Origin: Pseudocercospora fijiensis CIRAD86
Taxonomy: Eukaryota; Ascomycota; Dothideomycetes; Mycosphaerellales; Mycosphaerellaceae
Direction of reading: 5' to 3'
DNA: 64,000 bases
Assembly: GCF_000340215.1 (NCBI RefSeq)
Contig: NW_006921538.1
Location: forward strand, 1,240,001 to 1,304,000
Shown: positions 46,683 through 56,301 of the stretch, one piece after another
Position numbering within the stretch: position 1 is the first letter of the stretch
Layout: every line of letters starts with the position of its first letter
Program-made: the position numbers and the translations under genes
Notes under the pieces: model-generated
What the model was told of the DNA's origin: nothing
The model's database searches: none
What the model saw: only the letters and a program-made list of their open reading frames with translations

Positions 46683-49409
46683 ATGTCTTCTAGCGCTCTA
46701 AATCCGCTAGGCGCTAGTAGTAGTAGCAACCTACTAGCCCTAAACCTAGGCGTACTAGTCCCGATCGAAGCCCTCTCCGATAGCGCCTTAGTCGCTATAA
46801 CTAGCCTCGAGCACTGTTTCTAGATCGTTACCGCTATCGACGACCCCTAAAAGAAGATTAAGACCGCTCTTACCTTGCTACGCGTTATCGACCGAAACAT
46901 TAAGAAGGCTACTATCTTAGTATCGTACGGTATAAACAACTTGCGCTAGGACATTAGTAAGCGTATCTTTAAGCGAGACGTTCTTTAGGATATAGAGCTT
47001 TATTAAGCCTTTCCTATCGTTTATAGCCTCGAGATAGCGGGCACTACGATTCGTATACGCTTTACGAACCTTAATTAAGCCTTCGAGTAGTAGGGAGGTC
47101 CGAGTAGTCTCCTAAAGAGCCTTGTTAACTTCGCCTACGATAGATAAGAGCGTACTAAGTAGGTTGCGTCGTTCGTTAATAAGTATCCGGTCCGTTGCGA
47201 GGAAGTAGAGTACCTTTCCCGTACTATAATCTATCGAGTCTCTACTACTAGTAAGAAGTACGGCAAGTAATTAGTTAACTTAACCTTCGCACTTAACGAC
47301 TTTACGATAGCCTACTAGAAGCGGTATAAGGACGCTATTACCGAGGTGGATCTCAACGCCTAGTCTACTAAAGATCTACTAAAAGAAAAGGGCTGTCGTA
47401 TTAATAGTGTAGGCTTTATTATTAAGGGTTAAGAGGCTCCTATCGTAGATGTTCTCGAACGTAAGGTCCTTCGCCTTAAGACGGAAGCCGATACGGCTAC
47501 TAGTCTAGCGCTCGCTATAGAGATATAGGTACAAGATCGCCGCTCTACCCGTAACCGTAAGGTCTCTTAAGAAGTTTAAGATAAACGCGCTAAGGTAGAA
47601 GCAGCGCGTTAGAAGGCGTTACAGGCTCGCTAGGCATTCTAGAAGGCCGCTAAGAAGTCTACTACACCTTCCGGTACTAACTATAGTAACTCGGATATTA
47701 ATATGCTAGATGCGCTACTAGAAGACAGTGTTTTCTCCGAAGGTTCCTTTAGTAAGCGTAGGTATAGAGGCCTCTCGCCGATACTGTTAACTAAGAACAT
47801 CTATAGTTCCTATAAGGGTGACTCTATCGTATATCTTATTACCGAGATCGATATAGTTTACAAGGCCGATATAGGCAAAGCAACTATCGCCCTATCTATT
47901 TATTAGTAGTACGACGACCTTAGCAAGCTAGGCGAAGAGCCGTTTACTATGTATGCTAGCTATATTAAGAAGGCCGCTAAGGCGTGTAGTCTCTATACTA
48001 GTGCTAAGACGAGTGTCCTTATTAGCCGCCTATTAAAGATTAGACGTAATATCGCTAATTAAGATACCTTCGCTGCCCTTAAGGCTAATTAGGCCTATAC
48101 TAACTAGTTTCCTAGACGCCCTGTTGCCGCCCCGATATCTCTAGGACTCTACGCGTTTAACCCTACTAGTACTATTACTCGCGCCCTTACGCTAACGGAT
48201 CGCTAGAGCAAGTTCGTTACCGGTATCCTTAGCTAAGGCACCTCCTTCGACCGCTTTCGCTAGACTAGCAATACTATCTTCCCTTAAGTCTTTAGTTAGT
48301 TATAAGAGCCTCGTAGAGCATATCTTCCTTTCCTTATCGATCTAATATAGGAGGAGTTTAAAATGTACCTTTAGTATATACGTGCAATGCCTAAGGCTAA
48401 GCAAGAAGGCCGCAATGCCCTTCAAACTTATAGTATAAGCAACTAAATCGTCCGCTAGCACCCTGCCTTATAGCTCTTAGCTGTCGCCCTTCGACCTAAT
48501 TACGTATACGAGCTTATCTCCGTCCCTAAGCCTACTAAGTTCTTTAAGGTTAGCGGTACTTATAAAAACTGTCCTTCTAAGGAGTCTACTCGTCTCGGAT
48601 AAGATATAGTTAAGCTCGCCGCTAGCGAGGGTGCTAGTTACCTACGTATTAAGGTCTGCCTTATATCTAAGGATAAGACTAGCTACTCTACTATTATCGA
48701 AGGCATATATTAGCCCGAGGTCTTTGCGAACTAGGTTAAGAAGCTTAAGGCTCGTAGCCTAGTCCTACTAAGCAAGATCAGTAAGCTTACTAATAAGTAC
48801 CTTACCGACGACGACCTCGACTATATGTTCGATAGTTAGCCTAATAGTAAGGGGCGCAAAGCGGAGTAGATCCTTAACCCTCTAAAGGAGTGCGAGGTCT
48901 CTATTTAGATACTGCACCTACTATATAGTAATCTAAAGACTAAGAGCAACCGTATATTAATTAACCTAGGCTACTTACGCGTTATTAACGGTACTAAGGT
49001 TAAGGGTTACGAGAACTTAATAGTCTCCTAGGTTGCTAAAGCGCACTGTAATCTAACCGCCCTCCCGGCCTCTAACTCCTTCGTACTATTCGCTTTCCCT
49101 ACGGCTATCTTAGTCGAAGGCCTCGGCTACATCTCCGACGCCCTAGTTAGTAGGATTCCTTAGTTAAGTTACGTTGTTTAGAACGAAGTTAAATAGATCC
49201 TCTAGCTTAATAACGAAGGACTTAAGGAATATCTATACAATTAGGAGAATGCTACGAAGGAAAAGGCTACTAACCTCCTCGTTAATCAAGCTTTCTACGA
49301 GGGACAGTACTTCGGTACTAATAGCTTTAACGTATACGGAGGAGATTTCGAGAGCCGACTAGTAGATAAGGTTATTGCTAGTAAGGATTACGGCGCGTTA
49401 AAGCAATAG
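46683..49409 (+). pseudogene. Element E ORF3: about 908-codon accessory protein of unknown function, RIP-broken
   Basis: From ATG 46683 (MSSSALNPLG) a single reading frame runs about 908 codons to tandem TAGs at 49407-49412 (or to TAA 49467 if those are former Trp/Gln). All internal stops are TAG or TAA at sites CpA/TpG transition explains, and there is no frameshift over 2.7 kb. Visible features: Ser-rich N-terminus, mixed alpha-helical region to residue about 250, a charged Gln/Lys/Arg/Ala helix near 270-335 likely to be coiled coil, a DINMLDALLEDSVFSEGSF segment near 340-358, then a large globular-looking C-terminal half with LTDDDLDYMFDS and NLGYLRVINGTKVKGYENL. I do not recognise the family; no RT, integrase, protease, helicase or methyltransferase motif is seen. 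It lies between integrase and the purine tract, with its own promoter-like leader. Alternatives: a captured host gene or a second structural protein. Confidence 0.7.
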
Positions 49410-49466
49410 TAGGTCTGTATAGTATTGCTTAGGAAGTTGTTTTTGTATAATTATAGTATCTAGGAT

Positions 49467-49491
49467 TAATGCTACCCCGGGGGTATTATTA
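49467..49491. repeat. Palindrome E5, at the end of ORF3
   Basis: Arms TAATGCTACCCC and GGGGTATTATTA. The first bases TAA form an in-frame stop of ORF3. Confidence 0.82.
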
Positions 49492-49582
49492 CGGAGTTCT
49501 GAAAATAGCCTTAGCTAAGAGCGCTAAGGATGCATACATGTTTGTTTTAAGCGCGCAATATAAAGCGTGTCTAGTTAGATAC

Positions 49583-49597
49583 GAAGAAAGGGAGGGA
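49583..49597 (+). other. Polypurine tract of element E
   Basis: A purine-only AAGAAAGGGAGGGA-type run ends directly at the 3' LTR start, as expected for plus-strand priming of a Ty3/gypsy element. Confidence 0.75.
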
Positions 49598-49870
49598 TAT
49601 TAGCTAGTAACCGGCCCTATACCTATAGGCCAGTTTTAAGCCTATATAAGAGGCCTCCTTCTATAGAGTAGACAGATTATCAACCTCGTATAGTACATTG
49701 TTTATGTTACACTTCTACAATGCCTATATTGCAGGGCTCTAGTTATTAGCCTAAGCGACAGTCCCGTTATCCTATCTTACTAAACATAGCTGCCTATATT
49801 GCTATAGGTTATGTTACCCTCGGTAGCCTATACTATTGCTATAAGTAGTAGTATTAGTTTCCGTCCTTTA
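49598..49870 (+). repeat. 3' LTR of element E
   Basis: 273 bp, same length as the 5' LTR, TATA box at 49643-49650, ending TTTA before the GTAG duplication. Confidence 0.93.
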
Positions 49871-50803
49871 GTAGTACTAGCGATAATAACGATAGCGTTG
49901 TAGTACAAGCTAGCGGTATATTAAAGGATAGCGCGGCTATATTAGTAATAGTATTACTAAGTATATTGCTAGTCGAAGAAGGAAATCGGAAATAAGGTAA
50001 AGTTAGCGCTAAGACGGCTAGCGCCGCTATTATTAATATTACCTACTATTGTCGCTATATCTATAAGAACAACCTTACCTATACTATAGCCTAAGGCTAA
50101 GATACTAGGTTAAAAAGGATTAAGCCGTTCGAAGGACTTAGGGACTAAAAAGGTTAGACGATTAATAGACTAACTAAAGGCAAAAATATAGAGCTAAGCT
50201 AGCTAGGGTCGATCTTGTAAATAATAGGTTACTCCTCGATCTTTCTAATCCTTTAAGCGAGGCGAACCTTAACTATTGCACTTATAATAGCCTTTACCTA
50301 TAGAAACTAGACGAACTGCGTTTTTAAAAATAAGATTAATAATTAAAGGCTACTAAACCTAACTAATTAGGGCTAGCGAAACTACAATAGTAAATAATAG
50401 CCCTCGTAATAATAAGAACAATCCTCGGAAGCGGATATTTCTAGGTCTTTTAAAGTAGACGCAAAGAACTCGAAACGATATTACTTAGAAGTTAGAACAG
50501 AGGTAGTGCTACAATACCTCGTACGTCTACCTATTATAGTAGAGAAGACGCGCTCGTATTATAATTAGTCGATAGCCCTTAATTCTCGTAGATATATATT
50601 ACTTTATTATATATAAGGATAGCGCAGTTAGAGTTAGATATTATATTAGAAGGTAAGGTTTAATATAGTTATATAATTAGGTAGTTAAGCGTTTAATTTA
50701 GCGCGGCTAAGCAGCTTAGTTAATATACTAAGTTAGCGGCGATAGAGGTTAAGATTAAAATATAGATAGGCTACGAGGGCGCGGCCTTTAGAAGGGAAGC
50801 GTA

Positions 50804-51000
50804 TATTAGGGCTAAAGAGGCTATACGTAATTAGTATATAACTAGACTGAGTAAAGCTAGGGTCTTAGTGCCTTAGGCAGGGCTTAGCGCTTAGCGTTAG
50901 GCTAACTAGCCTACCTTCCCTCTTCTCCTTCTAGATCTCTATTAAATACTATACTAACCTACTACTACCCTATCTACCTGCTAATATAATACTTCTTATA
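50804..51000 (+). repeat. 3' LTR of copy C
   Basis: Starts TATTAGGGCT (TGTTAGGGCT before RIP) after the purine-rich AGAAGGGAAGCG tract, ends CTTCTTATA, then the TAAAG duplication. The C tail 49875-50803 aligns to the noncoding tail of copy B and holds no gene. Confidence 0.92.
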
Positions 51001-51005
51001 TAAAG

Positions 51006-52240
51006 AGTCTAGTTAAGGAATTAGAAGAAAGAGAGCTCGTACGTAATAGAGGTTGTCGTAACGACGTACCTATTACTAAGAAGGTAATAATTTATCTAGA
51101 CTTTATTAGGTATAATCCGGCTATTCTAGAGCTAGTATAGTACTATTAATATACGAAGTTAAGTTAGTTAACCTTCGAGCGGCGGAGCGTAGGCGTACCG
51201 CCTAGCGCTACTGTTAAGTACGAAGATCTATAATGTTTTCTATATTTCCCTCCTTAAGCCTTAGTATAGGCGCGATAGCGAGGAGTATAAAATAAGTATA
51301 CCCGTTACTAAAGATAACGAGTAGTAAGTAGAAACAATCGTAGCGAAGAAGATAAAAGAGTAGAAAGCGTATTACCTTATTAAGTAGCGAGGTTAGCCTA
51401 AAGAATATAATACTTAGAAGCTAGCTATTTATATTAAAGATTCTATAGCGTTAGACGAGTTCGAAGTAGCAAGCTTAAGCGAAGCGTAAGTATAGGTAGT
51501 AATTAAAACAAAAGAAAATAAGACTTAAGAAAAAATAGTAGATACGTACTCGTTTTGCTACTAAAAAGGGCCTATCGGCCTAGTATATATAGAGGGGGCG
51601 CCGCGTAGGCGCGGTAGTAGTAGGCCGCCTATCCTACTTATCCTTAGAATCCTCCTCTTCTACCTCGACGCTTATAGTAGCGTTAATAGCTACGACGGCG
51701 TTAGCGCCGACGCGCTAAGCGAGGTTCTAGTATAGTTAGTATACGAAGCGTAAGTAAAACGAGGCTATAGGAAGAACTATATCTAACGACCGATCTCGAC
51801 TAGCCTAGCTAAGTTAGTACTAATATTCTCGAGAGTACTTAGTAACCTAATAGGTTAACGTCTATAAGGGACCTACCGGGGGTTACCTTATTCTTATTAG
51901 TATAGAAAGTAGCGAGTATAGATAGAATAACTAGTCGCTATAAGTAAGTCTAAGGACGATATTATACCGATTTTAATACTAGCGGATATAGTAATTAGGG
52001 ATCGACGGCGGAAGAACTTATAGCCTCTAGATAAGTATAAGAAGATATATCGTTTAACCTAAGGTAATAGTACTATCCCCTATTCCCTATAATAACTCGT
52101 TAGCTATCGGCGTTTATCGGCAAAACAGGTATTAACCCCTACCGCTCTACTACGGCTAAATCCGAGACCTAATCGGATAGTATCGCTGTTCGAGTAGTAA
52201 TACAGGTTTGTATAGAACTACACCGGATTTAGCATAGAAA
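51006..52240 (+). mobile_element. Right part of the old relic: end of another chromodomain retroelement
   Basis: RIP-mutated DNA beyond the second TAAAG. A frame at 51232-51489 reads NVFYISLLKP, then a chromodomain (KDNE, VETIVAKKIKE, KAYYLIK with former Trp codons now TAG, KEYNT, IYIKDSIALDEFE), i.e. the tail of a Ty3/gypsy pol that differs in sequence from copies A-D. Downstream 51490-52240 shows no coding frame and a GC-rich GGCGCCGCG segment near 51598-51606; it may be the element's 3' noncoding region or LTR, but no partner LTR is in view. RIP composition ends near 52,240. Confidence 0.6.
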
Positions 52241-52486
52241 GCGGAACCTGACAAGGGGACTGCTAGGGTGGGTGTTCGACGGACTTAACTACGGACTTCG
52301 TTAAGGGGATACAGTACCGACAATTCCCTACCAGGCCCCAAAGAATGCGCTCTGCGTACAGAGCGCCTTCTTTAAGACAGGGGTGTGTAGAACCACCTGT
52401 CCAACCACAATCGTCACCTTAGCGGCCAAATCCGGTTGAAGGAGCGCCTTGGAAACTGGCTGCACAACTCGTCTATTTGCCAACCT
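52241..52486. other. Boundary region between the nest and the right gene arm
   Basis: CA and TG return to normal here. A short inverted repeat (ACAGGGGTGTG, then CCACCTGT at about 52378-52405) is the only structure seen. It is likely the 3' flank of the next minus-strand gene. Confidence 0.5.
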
Positions 52487-52990
52487 TTAATCCTCTTCAG
52501 GTGGCGGCTCGTACCTGCCGTCTCGTTGATATTGACGCATCACTCTTTGCCACTCACGATCGTCTCTTTCTTCTTCGCTGCTAATATCCTGCCACTCGCG
52601 GTCGTTCTTGACCTTGAGTCTTGCACTGCCCATGCTTTCTTTACCTTCGAATCCCAGAAAGTCCAGTTTCCAGACTGGAGGTAACATGCCTTTCGGCACA
52701 CCATCTGGCGTGACCTCAGCCTCTTCCGAGAGCCAGGTATATCCCGCTTTCAGAATCACATACGCCGTGATCGTGAACACACCCCAGCCCAGACGTCGGA
52801 CATCGTCAATTTCCTCCTCAGAAGTGACTCCACTGGCTTGGGAGGATCTCGCGGTCGGCGACGCTTTTGGTGAGTTTGATGTCGCTTGTGATTGAGATTT
52901 TGTCTCGGGCTGGTGAGCGATGGCAGACTCGCCACTCGTCTTCTGACGCTTCCTCTCTGATTTCCGCACTGCTGCGCCGCTGGTGCTCAT
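52487..52990 (-). CDS. Small single-pass membrane protein, hypothetical
   Basis: 167 residues from ATG 52990-52988 (MSTSGAAVRKSERKRQK) to TAA. Order: a basic, Ser/Gln-rich disordered N-terminus of about 60 residues, an acidic SEEEIDD patch, one likely transmembrane helix around residues 68-86 (LGWGVFTITAYVILKAGYTW), a loop with Pro-rich PKGMLPPVWKLDFLGFEG, and a charged C-terminus ending PPPEED. I do not recognise the family. The composition and single exon look like a real gene; it is the first intact gene right of the retrotransposon nest. Confidence 0.6.
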   Translation of the reverse strand: MSTSGAAVRKSERKRQKTSGESAIAHQPETKSQSQATSNSPKASPTARSSQASGVTSEEEIDDVRRLGWGVFTITAYVILKAGYTWLSEEAEVTPDGVPKGMLPPVWKLDFLGFEGKESMGSARLKVKNDREWQDISSEEERDDREWQRVMRQYQRDGRYEPPPEED

Positions 52991-54612
52991 ACTGCGGCAC
53001 TGGTCTGGTCTGAGATGTCTTCCAAGGCTGCTCAGTCAGGTTGCAACCGAGTGCAAGGCAGCAATATCGATCGTGATTGGTACGGTTGAGGCGGGCGCTA
53101 ATGGAAAGCCATGTCTGATCGAAGTTCGATCGAAGTTCGATCCGACTCTGATCAGGGAGCCTCCGCTGTGCTCTCCCTCTCTCTCTCTCTCTTCCGCCTC
53201 TCCCTCCTTTCTCACGCACGACTTGTGCAGATTCCACATCACAACACGCGCCTCTCTTCTTTAATAGACACAGCTGCGAGGAAGCATCGCATATCGAAGA
53301 CAAGCAGGTAATTGGATGAATGGTTTTTATTGCTGACGGGCCGTATATTCCTCGCCAGCCACTACACCCCTTCATCAACCCTTCTTCACTCACGTCAATG
53401 GACTGTACGGCCAATCACGGTGATTATCCGCTAATCCAGCGGCATGTCGGGACTCTGCAGAGCGTCTTGTGCCAAAATGGAAGACGCTTTCCCGCGCTTC
53501 CTTCCCGTTTGCTTGATCGAGGCAGATTTTTTGCGATTTGTCGAAAGTCCGTCCAGGCAACGGGCACGGATCACCATCCAGTCTCGGCTTGGCTTCTTGG
53601 ATGCACAAACCGCTCTGTACAGCCAGGACTGCATGAGCGATGCGTCGTGTACATTCACATTCGGATAGACACCGCCTGGAGCACGATGCAAGACGAATGA
53701 AGACCGACAGACGACTCATCCATTGTCACGGGAACGCAGCCCTTTTGATTACGGGGATCGTGGTCGCTTCTGTCTACCACATCGGTCCTCGGAAACATCG
53801 GATGGGCGCGACTGCGAATCGTGTATCAAGGTCACAGCACTTCTCGCAGAGCGTCACGCTATCATTGTCGTACATAGCTTGTCGCGACAGGGTAGATCAA
53901 ACCCAAAGGTGGGACGCAGTGGGTGACGATCTCCCTTGGACCTTATCACTTAATGACAGTGGCGACTACTTCCGCTCAGAGACACATGGGTTGCAACCAA
54001 TCGAAAAAGCGCTTCTCTACCGGAATACTGAACGAACTAGCTGAGCTTTCTGAGGGAATTTGCCTAGAGATCCGGGTGATACATAGATTACGTTTCAACT
54101 GAAAGCGGATACAAGCAGCTGCTGGGATTCGCTTCTCTGTCCAATTCCAGTCAAGTCGGGTCGATAGCAAGGATCAGGTGGATCTCTGAGGAAGTCTGAC
54201 AGTTGACTGTACCACTTGATGACAATGGCGACTCCATCCGGGTCCTGTAGACCCACGCTGAGTTCACGAACTGTCTGACGGATCTGCATCCTAATGATCC
54301 TGTGTACACAGCTTCATCTGCCACATGTTGGTATCTGAGCAGGACTCATATTGTGTTCAGTCTCATTCTTTGCATGTGCATTCCTGCTCACTTTTACTGC
54401 TGCGACTCTCGTTTATACTGACAAATTCTACCACGCTCTTCTGGGACGAAACATTCATTCAATTCATCACTTTCGCTCACGGCTGTTCCAAGCAGAGCTC
54501 GACGCCGGCCATCAAGAGCTCTACCAAACGAAGTACAGGATTGCATTCGACTTCTTCCACACGTGTACCAAGCCTAGAATTATCCGCATAGGTCTCGGAT
54601 CGGTCCAACGTC
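52991..54612. other. Intergenic region, no supported gene
   Basis: Several frames of 60-200 codons overlap on both strands, none with domain-like content. It includes a short tandem GATCGAAGTTC (two copies near 53117-53139) and a (TC)n run at about 53172-53190. A minus-strand 64-codon ATG frame at 54095-54289 was considered and not accepted. It presumably holds the promoters of the minus-strand gene at 52.99 kb and the plus-strand gene at 54.6 kb. Confidence 0.5.
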
Positions 54613-55557
54613 ATGGGCGCTTCTGCCGATGCTTCGCACAGGACGCCCCGACTGTTCGGGATACCTTGCTGGATCCTGCCAGTGATTTCTGGCTGCATAT
54701 GGCTTTGTACGTGCCCCCCAAATGAGGACCCGACTGAAGCTGATAATTTCGTTAGCCGCGCTGATCAGCATGCTCATCGTTTGGGTAGCGCAAGGCAGTC
54801 CTATACTACCAAGTCTTTCTCCTGGTCAACGTCTAGCATACATCTCTGACATCGCGAGCACCACGTGGGGCAAACCACTTTTTATCGCGAGTTCGGACGT
54901 CACTGTGTTCATCTTCGGTCTTGCCTTCGCTGCAGAACGATGGCTAAGGCATAGAGGGCTTCTTCTACACGTCTCCAGTCATGGATCGACGATACTCTCA
55001 TGGTGCGCGACCATATCGACCATTATCGGCGCTTTTGGCGCTATCATGCTCACGGCCTTTGACAAGAAGAATCATAAAATGGTACACTATTGCATGGTTG
55101 GTGTGTTCATGTGAGTTAACGAGTACGCCTGGTTGAGGCTTCATCCTTGCTGACACTTCCTAGCAATGGCTACGTCTTCGCCGCTATCTTCATGGCCATC
55201 GAAAAGCGCCGCCTGAGCAAGAAATTTCCTTGCAACAAGTACATATCTTGGTCCTGGAAGATCAAAGCCTTCTTCGCTGCCCTCGAATCCGTCCTCACCT
55301 GCTTCTTCGTTGCGCTGGCGTGGAGCGGATACCCAAACCAAAGCGCAATCACTGAATGGTGCATTGCACCTCTGTTCTGCATCTACATGTGCAGCTTCGC
55401 CATGGACTTCCTGCCGACACCTTTAGTGGATGTTTCTTGCCTCGTGATTGGCGCCACCGATATAGGCAGAGATGACGCTGTCAGCACAAATAGGAATAAT
55501 AGCGTTTGGATAGCTGCGAGCGAGAAAGAGACAAATATCCAGCCGAGCTTCCGCTAA
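54613..55557 (+). CDS. Frag1/DRAM/Sfk1-family membrane protein
   Basis: Exons 54613-54706, 54756-55110 and 55164-55557 (GT-AG introns of 49 and 53 bp) give 280 residues. The order is that of the Frag1/DRAM/Sfk1 family: TM1 (WILPVISGCIWL), a luminal loop ending YISDIASTTWGKPLFIASS, TM2 with AAERWLRHRG after it, TM3 (STIIGAFGAIMLTAFD), then KKNHKMVHYCMVGVFINGYV into TM4, IEKRRL, and TM5 (SVLTCFFVALAWSGY). The WLRHRG and H(x)2 features around TM3-TM4 are typical. Family members include yeast Sfk1, which works with the PI4-kinase Stt4 at the plasma membrane, and DRAM proteins linked to autophagy; which applies here is unknown. The C-terminal 45 residues are polar and probably cytosolic. Start chosen at ATG 54613 because it joins TM1 in frame. 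Confidence 0.8.
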
Positions 55558-56301
55558 GGATAGTTGCTGGTCGTTGGGAAATGCGCAAGAGCAGAACATA
55601 TCCCTGTCTGCTCGAGAATGTGATGTGCGAAGAGACCGAGCACTGCTACGGTGGAGCATTGGCAGGACTTCGATCACCTCCAAAGGCACCAGCTGTAGGG
55701 TGAGCTGGCGTAAGGTATAAGACTTTTGATGTATACGCTATGAATGATGGGCTGGCCCACGACTTGCCTACTACCTTCATCTGTTGCAGATCTGTGAAGT
55801 ATACTTGTAGTCTTGGCAACGAATGTGAGATCCACCTTTCCAAATTTAGGGCATCGGCTGCAAATAGTCTAGCCGAGATCGGAAACTTTTGGGTTCCGAA
55901 CAATGCCTGGCCCGTCCATCCACACCACACTCCACAACAATACAATACACACACATGACACAATACTGAACTTCCAAGCCCCTCTCTTACCGCCGTCCTA
56001 GGCAAGACGCTGGCGAAGACTCGCGAAGACCGCATGTTACTCAAGCCATTCTACATTGATATAGTCTAGGGTTACTGTTCCCTGAATCTTGTCTCCCCGC
56101 CTGCCCCATGAACGGGCACAGAACTGCCGGAGACGGCCTACGGCAGGATAAGGCCAGGCCAGCGGTCGCTTGGACCTTCACCGTTTGGGCAAGAAGACAT
56201 CCATCAGCATATGAATGCCGACAGCCCGCATCAACCATGGACAAGAGTCCAGACAATCATCGTCGCCTAGTCGAACACTTCTTTCTGCAAATGAGAAGAA
56301 C
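55558..56301. other. Intergenic region between the Sfk1-like and OPT genes
   Basis: No convincing coding frame. A CA-rich stretch (CACACCACACTCCACAACAATACAATACACACACA, 55920-55956) lies about 350 bp upstream of the OPT start. Presumed 3' flank and OPT promoter. Confidence 0.5.

Larger units (their letters stand above)
37601..49870 (+). mobile_element. Element E: 12.27-kb Ty3/gypsy retrotransposon with extra ORFs, inserted in the copy C tail
   Basis: Two 273-bp LTRs (37601-37873, 49598-49870) start TATTAGCTAG (TGTTAGCTAG before RIP) and end in TTTA (TTCA before RIP), flanked by GTAG at 37597-37600 and 49871-49874. An A, if counted, would make the repeat AGTAG. Copy C sequence resumes at 49875. 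The order is leader with palindrome, gag-protease, RT-RNase H-integrase, a 63-codon hydrophobic ORF, a promoter-like spacer, a frame of about 908 codons (ORF3), palindrome, purine tract, 3' LTR. It is a different family from copies A-D: the RT box is FLDD-like (FLND here) and there is no chromodomain. Long frames remain in register, so decay is by point mutation only. Confidence 0.93.
10220..51000 (+). mobile_element. Copy C: Ty3/gypsy chromovirus split by four later insertions
   Basis: LTRs at 10220-10416 and 50804-51000 (197 bp each) are flanked by matching 5-bp duplications TAAAG (10215-10219, 51001-51005). Its own pieces are 10220-11150, 18288-20390, 27514-29184, 36327-37600 and 49875-51000, after discounting duplicated target sites. 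Their sum is 7,105 bp, matching copies A, B and D (7,118-7,137 bp). Gag, protease, RT, RNase H, integrase and chromodomain follow in order across the pieces. It is the oldest of the four copies and the most heavily mutated. A patch without RIP mutations replaces part of the integrase C-terminal region at about 36952-37030. Confidence 0.93.

Noticed and set aside
37601..49870. Element E as a provirus with an envelope gene
   Set aside because: The ORF after pol is only 63 residues and ORF3 lacks a signal peptide, membrane anchor or fusion features, so no env claim is made.
53320..53719. Overlapping ORFs of 109-126 codons on both strands at 53.3-53.7 kb
   Set aside because: No domain or convincing start, and neither strand is favoured.
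54095..54289. Minus-strand 64-codon ORF with an ATG
   Set aside because: Short and unrecognised, with no splice partners found to extend it.
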